A DNA stretch of 64,000 bases. It comes from Apteryx mantelli (lineage: Eukaryota > Chordata > Aves > Apterygiformes > Apterygidae). Positions within the stretch are counted from its first letter, which is position 1. Every line of letters begins with the position of its first letter. Below are positions 26,801 to 38,800 of this stretch, one piece after another. The notes under the pieces are model-generated. The model saw only the letters and a list, made by a program, of their open reading frames with translations. It was not told the origin of the DNA and did no database searches. Location of the stretch: contig NC_089980.1 in the NCBI RefSeq assembly GCF_036417845.1, positions 44,266,501 through 44,330,500 on the forward strand, in the 5' to 3' direction. Made by a program: the position numbers and the translations under genes.

Positions 26801-29800
26801 CTGGCCTCTTCCCTTGGTCACCCAGCCTGGCTGTATGCAGGGAGGGCCCAGCACTGTTGGCATCAGGAGTTCCTCGCAAACAGCCCTTTGCGCAGGGTTC
26901 AGAGCAACAAGTGGATCCTGCATGGCTGCAGAGCCCCGGCAAAACGCCAGGCTCCCAGCGCTGGGGTTGCAAGCCTCGCACATACATCCCAGAGCAAGCT
27001 CCCCTCCCAACACACGCACACTCACATGCAAATGGCTGGCTCTGTGGCCCATTCACCCTTGCCCCCTTCACTCAGCTGCACAAGGGACTGCTCCTGCCTT
27101 CCTGCAACTAGAACGAGACCCTCCCACTGCACCTCCCACAGCCACCAAAACCACTTACCCCCAGGGCCAAACTGTGGCCAGACCCCTCCAGCCGAGACCG
27201 CTCTTTGCATGCCCCAGCTCCCACACTCTGGACCCCAGGGCACCAGCAGTATTTCCCTCTCCGCAAGGTGGCCCATTGCCATGTCTGCACCCACTGGCCC
27301 TGCCAGGGGGAAAGCTGACCCCAGGTGGCCTGCCAGGGCAGGGAATAGCACTGCAGAGAGGGCAAGGCAGGATGGCCAGGTGGGTTAGTAGCAGGCAGGT
27401 TCATGCCATGCAGCCGCTTTGCTCCCCATGCAGCCTCTCCGGGACGTTACCTCTTCCATGGACTGGTGAGACGGCTTTCTCTTTCGCTTTAAACTACCCC
27501 AAGTATTTCCTAAAAGCCCCTGGCAATGCTTCCAAAAGGTTTTACAGCTTGAGGGTTTAGTGGCAGGGAGCTGAGCATGGGGAGAGAGAGACACAAAGAG
27601 AGTTGAGGGAAGAGCGAGGGTGGCCAGCTACATAGAGGAGAGAGCAGGCAAAGAAGGTGCTACAAGCCAGTGCTTAGCCCTCAGGAATCACCCGACATCC
27701 AACAGAGCCAAAGGTCCCTCTCATCTTTCTGCTATGGCCTGGACAGCTCGCTTGGAAACGGCCTAGATGGATCCCACCCATGGGAGCAATCTGGGAGCCT
27801 ACATGCACTACACAGCTGCAGCCACCCTGTTTGCCTGCCACGTGAGGACGTCTGCATTGGGACGCAGCTCCCCATGGCAGCTCCAGAGAGCCACGGCAGT
27901 GGCCAGGCCCAAGGTGGGCACGGGGAGCTTCCGCGTGGCCCTGTTGACGCCACGGCCGCTGCACAGCCTCACGTACCATCTGTGGAGCCTCCTCCCCGGG
28001 CCGTTCTCCGCTCAACACCAGCTGTGGCTGCTTCTTCTCTCCCTTCTTGCTGATGCTCAGGATCAAGTTGACTGTCCCCCCCAGGCTGCCAGCCCCCCGT
28101 GGCGGCAGCAACATCATGGAGGTCTCGGAGGGATCCCAGATGAGACCCTCCTCCTCAGGGGGTCCCGCACCATGGGGCGCCGAGCTGCTGGGCTCCGGTC
28201 CCAACAGGGCATCCAAGAGGGGTGACACTGCAGGGGAGATGGCTGTTTCCTCCAGCACCTGCGGCTGCAGCTCTAATTCTTGCATAGATTCGGGCAGAGA
28301 GGAGGGTGCAAACCCTTTCAGGCTAAGGATGCTCTCTGCATGGGGCTGAATGCATAGGACTTGCTGCTCCTGGGAAGCAAGACAAGAGAAGGAATGTGGA
28401 GACTGGAGAAGAGGACTGCTCCAGGGTCCCCAAGCACTCTTCGAGGCTCACAGCCCCTGCTCATGCTCCCAGAGAGGCTCGGGGAGGAAAACAGTGGCAC
28501 AGAGATTGCCCAGGCTCCCCCTTGGAGGCAGGAAGCCCAGGCCAGCAGCTCAGGTGCTTTCTCTGGGCAGTCTTCCCTGCCTGCCCTGTCTGAACCTGAG
28601 AGTATTGGGGGTGTCACCCCCAAGGTGTGACATGTCCCTCCCCTACTTCCATGTCACCTACTCCATTAGATCACAGACAGATCCTCCCTCTTCCCTCATG
28701 GTCGTGATGCAGCCAGGTACTCACCTGGCCGGTGGAGGACGCACCCAAGGGACTTTCATGGTTCTTTCTGTCTTCCTGCTTGCTCCCAGGGTCCCACTGG
28801 TGTTTCTGCGCTCGCCAACGTACCAGCACCCAGCCCAGCATGCTCTGCAGCTCCTCCATGCGCTCCTTTATCTGAGGGGAGGAGAGATGCCAGGCAGTCC
28901 GCAAGGACACCCTGCTCAGACCCTCAGCCTGGGCTCAGGGACACAGACCCTACCAAGACAACTCCTACCAGGAATGGTTCAGGAGGTGTTGGGACCAGGA
29001 CTCAGTCAGTTGCACCCAGTACCAGTTGAAACACATTTCCAACCTTCTCCCAGCCGCAGGGTGACCCTGCCACCTGAGCCCTCAGCAGATATAGGGGAAG
29101 TGTGACTGGCTCTGGCCAGCTTGTTGGGGCTTTGTGTCCACAGCTTTCTCTCTCCTCCAGGGACCAGTCCCAGAGGGTTTCAGTGAGGTGCTGAGAAATG
29201 GCTCCCTGTCACTGTAAGGGGCCCAGGCTCCCTTCTACTTACCGTCTCGCTCAGATAGTGCTCCTCAGACACCAACGTATGCCCCACTGCCGCCAGTTCC
29301 TCAAACTCCTTGAACTTGCCTTCAATCTTCCTCTCCAGTTCCTCACACTGAGTGTCCAAAAGGCCATGGCTGCCTGGGCTTTCTGAGAAGATCTGAGCCC
29401 GTGTGTCCTCTGTCCAGGAGCTGAGAGCACAGGAAGGCCAGGTGTAATAATAATCCAGCTCATTCTCAGCCCTACAGGATCCCAGGCAAGCAATTCCCAA
29501 CCAGCCTCAGGCTGAGCCCTTGTCTTCCAGGGGGACGTGGCTCCCCACTAGTACCAAGCACTCCTAAAGCTGCCCTTCAGCTGCGGCGGCTGTGCAGGAT
29601 CCCAGGCCCTCCCTGCCATTCCCTCCTGCGGCTGAGCTGAGAACAGAGCTGCGAGTGCGCAAGGGGTGTTGAGATGTGTTACCTTTACGGACATGTTGTC
29701 TGTATGAACCCTGATACTTTTAATAAGGACTTGGCTTTTACTAGAAGTGGCCCCCGCTTTCCAGGCTGAGCTTTCCAAGCTGCACGGTGCCCTTGGTAAA

Positions 29801-32800
29801 GAAGGCTGCTATTTGCCAGAATCTGGTGCAAAGCAAGCAGGCTTCCCCCAGTAAAGGCAGTCACCATCTCAGTCGTCCACCTTGATCACCCAGCTCTCCA
29901 GTCTGAAAATAGGAACTGGGAGCAGGGCAGAGAAAGGGGACATGAAGGGTAAAAACCTAACAGGAGTGAAATACAGGAGGAGGGGACAGGTGAATGCCAG
30001 GAAAAGACAGCAAAGGGAAAAGTGAATGCAGCTGGATGGGGGCACTGCAAAGCTGTCAGGGCAAAGGCTGGGCTGGGTGAGAGGGGTCAGCTGGGAGCAC
30101 AGTCCCCATGGGGACATTGCAGGCAGGCTCAGGAGTACAGGGGTTGTGTGTTTGCATGTGTGTGTAGGAGAGCATGTTGAAGCACTGATCTCCTTTGGCA
30201 TAGCAGCTGGAAATCATCAGAAAATTCTGCTGCAGTTATCATTTATCTTCTGCCTGCTGTCACAGTCTTTAAGATAGCTTGGTGATGTGGTGGCCCATAG
30301 TAGGTGTGGGCCCTGCAGCAGGCTGTTTTGTCTGCGCAGTCCCAACGCACCCCTTCATTTCAGATTACAAACGGTCCCTGACTGGTTTCCACTCCACCAT
30401 CTGCTCACAGACTTGTGAACAGCCCAAACTCTGGGAACGCCACAGCCTCACCAGCTCCCCCCTCAGAGTAGCACCGCAAAGGCAACTCCAACTGCTCGTC
30501 ACCACTTACATCATGGCTAAATAATCCTTGAAGAACTGCCGCAGCCGGCCAGCCTGTTGCACGTGGGCCTTGTTCTCCCTTAGCAGCTTCTGCAGTCCTT
30601 CCCAGGCCTGCCGGGCTCCCTGCACCTCTGGGCTGACAGTACACATCCGAGCAGGGCAGAGCTTTTCCAAGCGGGCAGCAGCCCTCTCCAGCTCCTCCAG
30701 CTGCCCCTGCAGGGTCTCTGACACAGCAGACTAAGATCACAAGGCAAAAAAGGTTAGGACACTTAGAGTGATGTGGCAAGGGACACCTGACTCCTTTTCC
30801 TATCCTGCCCTAGGACACACTTTACCTGCTGATCAAGACACATCCAACCCATCCCATTTCCTTCTGCACAATAAGGTCATAGAAAGCACTAACCCTTTGT
30901 GGCAAGACTCCCCTGTGCCCCAGGATGCAGGGGATGGAAAGAGCATGCTGGAGGGGAACTCAGGGCTACTGTGGGGCACAGGGGGTCCAGGCTGTGGGGA
31001 GCAGGAAAAGCCACGCTCCATGGGGATGATGGGCAACATGAAGGGCTACAGGAGCGCAGAGGAACTTGATTTCTCCACACCAGCCTGCTCTGCCTGTATG
31101 AGTCACCTCCCTGCCGATGGAAAGATGAGCGAGGTGTTGGCAGCCTGGCGCTGGCACACGGGAGCTGACGCAATCCCTCTCCCCTTCCTTGGCCCAGGCC
31201 GGCAGAGGGGAGTGGGGCCAGGCTCGGCTCGGCTGGAAAATTCCAGCCCAGCCCTCTGCAGCGGGCCAAAGCTTACGACACCTGGGTCCCTGGGGGCCAG
31301 TACCTCCCCAGGACAGCCCCATCCAGCCGGGACATTTCCACACCATGTCTTCTGCCATGCGCTGAGTGGGCAGGGCGCCTCCCAATTCCCCAGTCTCACC
31401 TCCATCTCCCGCTGCCGGCTCAGCAAGCCGTGAAGCCCCTGGAGATCCTTCTCACTCTTCACCACAGCAAAACCACTCTCCGCTTGGGCAGTGTCTCGAG
31501 CCAGGGCTTCGGCTCTGCATCGGATGGCCTCCAAGCATGGGCACACCTCTGCCAGCTGAATGTGTGGGAGGAGAAAGATGAGCCCCAAGGTGGGAGCCCC
31601 GGTGCCACAGCTCGTGCTCCTCAGCCTCATCGTGCAGCCTGTGCCTGGCACAGCCACAGGGCAATCTGCTGCAGGGCACGGAGCACCAGCCACAGCAGGG
31701 ATGAGGTACTCTCCTTGCGCAGAGCGGGCCCTTGGCTGTCCTGGCTCTCTTGCGTCCCACTGGGACAGACCCAGCTGTGCTCCCCGTTCCAGCTAGGAGG
31801 CATGGCCAGCCTTGGACAAGCCACCCAGATCGCATTCCCAGATCCAGCCCCTACCAGGTGCTCCAGGCTCTCCATCTCCGCTGCCGCCTCCATGACACGC
31901 TCTCGCTCCTTCACTGCATCATTCAGCATCTCCACAGCCTCCTGCAGCTGTCCCAAGGGGCTGCTCATGTCCTCGCTGCTTGGTGGCTGCCTGGCTGGGG
32001 CCAAGAGCAGGGGCAAAGACCCCTGCGAGCCGCAATGCCCACTTCCTGGCTGAAGCCAACAGAGACACCAGGCGTGAGGGAGATGGGGAGCAACTGCCTA
32101 GAATGGGCTGGAGGGGGGACCCGTGGGGCCATAAATCGGCCCTCAGGTTGGTCCTGGCTGCTATGTGCTGATGGCAGCGGTACCAGACCCAAGTGCCTGC
32201 TGCAGTAAGGCGAGGGGAACCCCGAGAGGCAAATGGGCAGTGCCAGGCAATGCTGAGGGGTGCAGGCCCCAGCCCTGAGGCTCACCAGAGGGGGTCGGTG
32301 CCGGCTCCGCGCCTCCTCCTCCTCTTGCACATTCTGCAGGAACTTGGAGAGCACCAGGGAGTCACGCAGGTCCGCAGCCCGACGCTGCAGGGCTGTCTGC
32401 ACACGCGCCAGCCTGCCGGGGCACAGGCGTCACCCAAGTCTCACTCGGGTGCTGGGACTGCGCAGCCACCCCTCACAGGGAGCATCCTCCTCCTCCCTGC
32501 CCTCTGCCAAGGCCCAAGGGGGATGAGAGAGGAGGGAGCCTCCCCCAGGACTCACTTTTCCTCCACCATCTCCACCTTCCTCCGCATCTTTCTTGCCGCC
32601 TCATGCTCCATGGCAGGCTCATCTGCCACCTCCTCCCGCAGGGCCTGGAGTCTGAGGCCACAGACCAGGAGCTGCCTCTCCAGCTGCCCCATCTCTTCCA
32701 GGTCCCTGCGCAGCTCTGCGGGGCTTCTCATGGTGGCCGGTTCTGAGAGCGACTTGGCCACGGCTTGCAGCCACCGCTCAGCCTGGTCCAGCTCCCCCAC

Positions 32801-35800
32801 CAGCCTCAGGGCCTGCAGGGACAGCACGGAGGTGGGACTGACTCCATCAGCCTGACTCTGAGCCAAGGGAGGCAGGAGCCATGCTTGAGGCCAAGCATGG
32901 GGCAGGGCCCCATGGCAGGGTGCCTGGGGCACCAGCAGCTCCTACTCTGCTGTTCGGAGTGGCATGCAGGCCACAAGGCTATTGCCAGGCCAGCTAGAGA
33001 TGTTGCTGCCGATCCCATGGATCCTGTCCCCATGGGCACCAACCCCACTCGCTGATCCAAGTGGAGGTCAGGCCAGGTCTACACCCCCTTTGGCCAGGAG
33101 GACCAGAAGATGCAGGGGGCAAAGCCATCCCCAGTAGCCTGGTGTGATGGAGAGGTCTCTCCATGTCCATCCCCAAGCCCCGCTCTGGCACTGCCTCCAC
33201 GTACCTTATCGATTTCCCTCAGCACAGCCCCGTTCTCCTGGTGCTTCCTCTGCAAGTCCTCCCAGAGCTCCCCCAGCTCCTGCAGCATGGCCTCCGCCTG
33301 TGGACTCCCCCGGGCCCCTGCGCCCAGCAGCTTCTGCCCTTCCTAGAAGGAACGGATGGGTGTTACAACCAGCCCTGCTGGGTATCCCTCTTCCCGCCCT
33401 GCACTGGAGGGGGCTCACCAGGAGCACAGCCTCGATGCTGGAGCTGTTGTCCAGGATCTCTTGCTGCAGCACGACCTGCTGCATCTGCACTGTCTCCAGG
33501 CTCTCAGTATCCTCCATTGGACTCAGGTGGACACTGGGACCCACATTCTCCTTGAGCCGGGACATGGCCTGCCGAGGAGCAGGGAAGACACTGTGCATTA
33601 GTGCCCGGATCAGGGATGGGTGCGCATGTGCAAGCGTGTATGCACATAAGCAGAGGGAGGGTTGGGAAAGGGGATCCCCTGACACTGGGTCCCCTGGACA
33701 GGCTGGGAGTGAATGGGAAGTGGCAGGGGGATGCGCCTTGACTCTTGGGGAGACGTTACCACATTTGCAGCCTGGCAGAAGTCCTGCACCTGCGCCTCTG
33801 GCTCCTGGCTGCCCCACTCAGCCTCCGGGTGTCCCACCATCCTCCTCCTCCTGTGGGAATAAGGAAGGTCAGGCTCTCCCTTTGCCCAGGGACCCCTTTC
33901 TTCAGGATTTTCCAGAGGGAAGAGGGGCTGGGACCTGCCACAAAGGTTTCCCAGTTCAGAGCCCCTTTCTGTCCTCACAGCTAGCCTTCATCCCTGCCCT
34001 TTAGGGGCCGTGCAATAGGCCTGGGAACAGATCTTTATAACCGAGGAACAAGCTGGGTCCCAGCGAGTGCCCCTTGCTTCCGCCACCCTTCCCCAAGGTC
34101 ACAGCTCTCCCCTCTGCCCCTGCTCCTGGCAGCAGCCACCAGGAGCTGGTACCTCTTGCTGTCGCCTCCGGGAGGGGGTTGCCCGGCTGTGGGACAGCCA
34201 GGGCTGCTCTCCTCGCCTCTCGCATGCTCCGCCATGCTCCTTCCAACGTCCTTCTGCACCTACAGCACAAAGGCCCTGAATCCTCCTTTGTCCAGCCCAA
34301 AACATGCTTCTCTTTGATCCAGGCTTGGCACTTGTTGCCTCCCATGAGCAGTGGGGGCAGGTCAAGGGACTGACTGCTTTGGGTTTGGTGCAGAGGGTAT
34401 GATGGGTCACTGAGCCACGGTGGAGTGCTTGGGGTGTGCTTTGGCCAGCAGCCGAATACTTTCCCCCCACAAGTTCCCCCGTGTTTCTAAGCAGAGGCCA
34501 AGCCGCCATACTCACTGTGCTCCCAGGACCTCTTTTCTGCTTGTCTCCTGCTTCCTTGCCCACTGCCCCATGGCTGCTACCATCTCCTCGGGACTCATGG
34601 TTCAGAGCAGCAGCTTCACCCCCTGAGAAGCTGCTTGCTAGAGCCAGCACTGGAGACTTCTCGTTCCTGGAAAAGGGGCAGAAAAGGGATGTGAGGGAGG
34701 CCCAGGGGAGCAGTGGATGGAGAAAAGAGACCTAAGCTGAGCTGGTCCGCCAGAGAGCCTGCCAAGAACTAAATGCTAACCCAGGTTTTTCCCCAAGCCT
34801 CTGGCTCCAGTATTGGGATTTCTAGCACAGTCAATGGCAGAGACGTGGGAACAACTTTTCCTGTGGGTCAGTTTTCCTGGTGGCCTGGCCAACTTGGAGC
34901 TGCGTGAATGGGAGCCTAGAAAGATGGCATTTGCTTCCTGTGATAAATCAGCAGGCAGAGACCACTGCAGGGCGTGTTGGCCCTTCCACCTACTTCCTCC
35001 AACCAGCCACCCCTGCTTTTCATGCATGCAGCCCCTCCTGTAGCAGAGAGAGCCAGACCATCCCTTTCAGTGCATTTATGAGAAAATTGAGCCAAGCAAC
35101 AAGGTGGGGAGGTGCCCTCTAAGGTCAGGGAGCTGGCAACGTGACTAAGTCCAGACTCCTGAACTACACTTTAAACATAAGCTCTTCTTCTCAGCCTTGT
35201 CGGGAATCAGAAGTGGCTGCCCACTTCCACTTTGAACTTTGCAGGGAGCAGGGTTTGGACCCCAGGGCTCCTGCCAGGCTGTGTCCTACCTCAGTGCCTG
35301 CTGGAGCTGGGCCCAGCTTTCCTTGACGTCTCGGTGCTTGTGGGTGACTCGTGCTGTCAGGCTGGGCTGAAGGCTGAGGAGCTGGGACACAGTCACATCC
35401 AGCATCTGGAGGGGTGAGAGCGGCCTGGTGAGGGATGAGCCACATGTGGCAGCAGTGCCGAGTCTGTGACAGCAACACACTGCCAGCTATCCAGGAGCAA
35501 GAGAAGCAGTGGGAGCAGGGCTTGCCTCCCCAGTTCCCTGGCATTCCCAGCACTCACCATCACCTGGCTGGCCATGTCTCTGATGTCCCGATCCCGACCT
35601 GGCTCGGCCTCCCCTTGCTTCCCCATGCTGCAGACTCTCCTCCACTGCAAGAAGAAGCTGCAGTCAGTGGTGAAGAGAGGCCAGGCCCTGACCTCAGCGC
35701 CAGTATTCACATGTCGCTCCAGGAGAGAGGCACACCACAGAGCCATGTTTGCTGCTCTGGCTCCCCATCCCACGCTGGGTTCCAGCCCCCAGCTCTCCCT

Positions 35801-38800
35801 GACTTCGGTCCTCAGCAGCCTCCATGCAGGGGATGAGAGCTACATCCTCTCCACCCAGCCCTCGCTCTGGACATGCAGTAACTCAGCATGAGGCTGTGCA
35901 GTTCAGGGCTGACCTTGGCCTGCATGCTCAGTACCTTGGTGTGGATGGCCCCAAGAAGGGCATCTGCTTGCTGGAGGAAGGCAGCTACCTCCAAGGCCAG
36001 CTGCAGAGCCTCATGATGCTCCTTCAGGGTCCCCTGGAGCCGCAGCCACCTGCATGGGTAAATGGGAAGAGGTCAAGGCAGCCTGTGCCACAACATTGGC
36101 CGTTTCTGCAGAAAGCTGTTCAGAGGTGAGGAGAGGCAGGACAGGAGGCAGGAGATTTACGATGTCCTTCAGCTCCCTGTGCCTGGCTCTCCCCCTGCTC
36201 AGCTTGTATACCCTCCGCTCACATTTTGTTGAGGTGTTTGCGCTGGGCAGAGATGCTCCTGCTCTCACTTTTGCCTTGTTTCTCCAGCTTCTGGGCCAGG
36301 CTGTTCAACTCCTCATGTAGACTCTGGAACTGCTGCTCCTCCTGGCCCAAGCAGAGAGACAGAAACACCATCCCTCATCAGGGCCCGTCCTCCATCTGTC
36401 CCTCCTGCCACCCTCTCAGAGACCTCGCACTTGGGCCATGCCCCAGCATTGGGGTCCCAGGGCTGGTGGGGTTCAGGGTTCCTGGCATTATAGACTTTGG
36501 ATAGGTTTTGGAGAGCATGTTGGTGGTTTTGGTGACCCAGTTCATCACAGTGGTTGGACAGGGCTGGGTATTACTGGGCCACCCACTGCCCATATACTGT
36601 AAGATCTCACTCCTGGGCAGGAGTGGGGAGATGGAGTGGGACCTGGGTGGGGAGACCAAGCTCTTCCCCCAGGAGCTGCCCCCTCCAGAAGCATCCCAAG
36701 AGCCTCTTACCTGTTTCAAGTTGAGGATGCGGCGGGTGAGCTGGATCTTGTCCAGGTTTTCCTGCAGGAGGGCCTCCAGAGAGGGTTTCTCCTCCTGGAA
36801 CAGGGGAAGGGTGTGAGGAGGTGGCAAGAGCACAGGAGGACAGACACGGTGTCCCCCCTCTCCAGCCTAAGCCAAGCAGGGTGGCCAGGGCAATTATGGA
36901 GAGTAATTAAACCCGTCACTCCCACATTTCATTCCTGACTGACAGTCAAGAGCTTATGGGTAAGGATTAAAGGGCAGGCTAGCATGGGTGACACTGTTGT
37001 GGGTGTTTACTACAGGCCACCTGATCAGGATGAGGAAGTCGATGAGGCCTTCTACAGACAGCTGGAAGTAGCCTCACGATCCCAGGCCCTGGTTCTCATG
37101 GGGGACTTCAACCACCCCGATATCTGCTGGAAAGACAACACAGCTAGGCACAAACAGTCCCAGAGCTTCCTGCAGAGCATTGGTGACAACTTCTTGACAC
37201 AGGTGGTGGAGGAGCCAACAAGGAGAGGTGTGCTGCTGGACCTCGTACTAACAAACAAAGAAGGACTGGTGGAAGATGTGAAGGTTGGGAGCAGCCTTGG
37301 CTGCAGTGACCATGAGATGGTGGAGTTCAGGGTCCTGCGAGGAGGCAGCAGGGCACCAAGTAGGATCGCAACCCTGGACTTCAGGAGAGCAAACTTTGGC
37401 CTCTTCAGGGACCTACTTGGAGGAATCCCATGGGTTAGGGCCCTAGAAGGAAGGGGGGTTCAAGAGAGCTGGTTAATATTCAAACATCACCTCCTCCAGG
37501 CTCAAGAGCGGTGCATCCCTATGAGTAGGAAGTCAAGCAAAGGAGGTAGGAGACCTGCATGGATGAGCAAGGAGCTCCTGGCAAAACTCAACCAGAAGAA
37601 GGAAGTATACAGAAAGTGGAAAGGGGGACAGGCCACTTGGGAGGAATATAGGAACGTTGTCAGAGTATGCAGGGATGTGACGAGGAAGGCTAAGGCCCAT
37701 TTGGAATTAAATCTGGCTAGAGATGTCAAGGACAACAAGAAGGGCTTTTTCAAATACATCAGCAGCAAGAGGAAGACTAGGGAAAATGTGGGCCCTTTGC
37801 TGAATGGGGTGGGTGCCCTGGTGACGAAGGATGCAGAGAAGGCAGAGTTACTGAATGCCGCCTCTGCTTCAGTCTTTACTGCTCAGGCCAGCCCTCAGGA
37901 ACCCCAGACCCTGGAGGCAAGAGAGGAAGTCTGGAGAAAGGAAGACTTTCCCTTGGTGGAGGAGGATCGGGTTAGAGATCATTTAAGCAAACTTGATACC
38001 CACAAATCCATGGGCGCTGATGGGATGCACCCACGAGTGCTGAGGGAGCTGGCGGATGTCATTGCTAAGCCACTCTCCATCATCTTTGAAAGGTCATGGA
38101 GGACAGGAGAGGTGCCTGAGGACTGGAAGAAAGCCAATGTCACCCCAGTCTTCAAAAAGGGCAAGAAGGAGGACCCAGGGAACCACAGGCCAGTCAGCCT
38201 CACCTCCATCCCTGGAAAGGTGATGGAGCAGCTCATCCTGGAGGCCATCTCCAAGCATGTGGAGGAAAAGAAGGTGATCAGGAGTAGTCAGCATGGCTTC
38301 ACCAAGGGGAAATCATGCCTAACTAATCTGATAGCCTTCTATGATGGAATGACTGGCTGGGTAGATGAGGGGAGAGCAGTGGATGTTGTCTACCTTGACT
38401 TCAGCAAGGTTTTCGACACTGTCTCCCATAACATCCTCATAGGGAAGCTCAGGAAGTGTGGGCTAGATGAGTGGACAGTGAGGTGGATTGAGAACTGGCT
38501 GAATGGCAGAGCTCAGAGAGTTGTGATCAGTGGCACAGAGTCTAGTTGGAGGCCTGTAGCTAGCGGTGTCCCCCAGGGGCCAGTACTGGGTCCAGTCTTG
38601 TTCAACTTCTTCATCAATGACCTGGATGAAGGGACAGAGTGCACCCTCAGCAAGTTTGCTGACGATACCAAACTGGGAGGAGTGGCTGATACACCAGAGG
38701 GCTGTGCTGCCATTCAGAGAGACCTGGACAGGCTGGAGAGGTGGGTGGAGAGGAACCTCATGAAGTTCAACAAAGGGAAGTGCAGGGTCCTGCACCTGGG

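Noticed and set aside
27674-27976. Read-through of exon 22 to a stop, giving an alternative C-terminus
   Set aside because: The GTACGT donor at 27975-27976 is good, and splicing there keeps phase into exons 23 and 24. The read-through sequence looks like intron. A rare isoform cannot be excluded.
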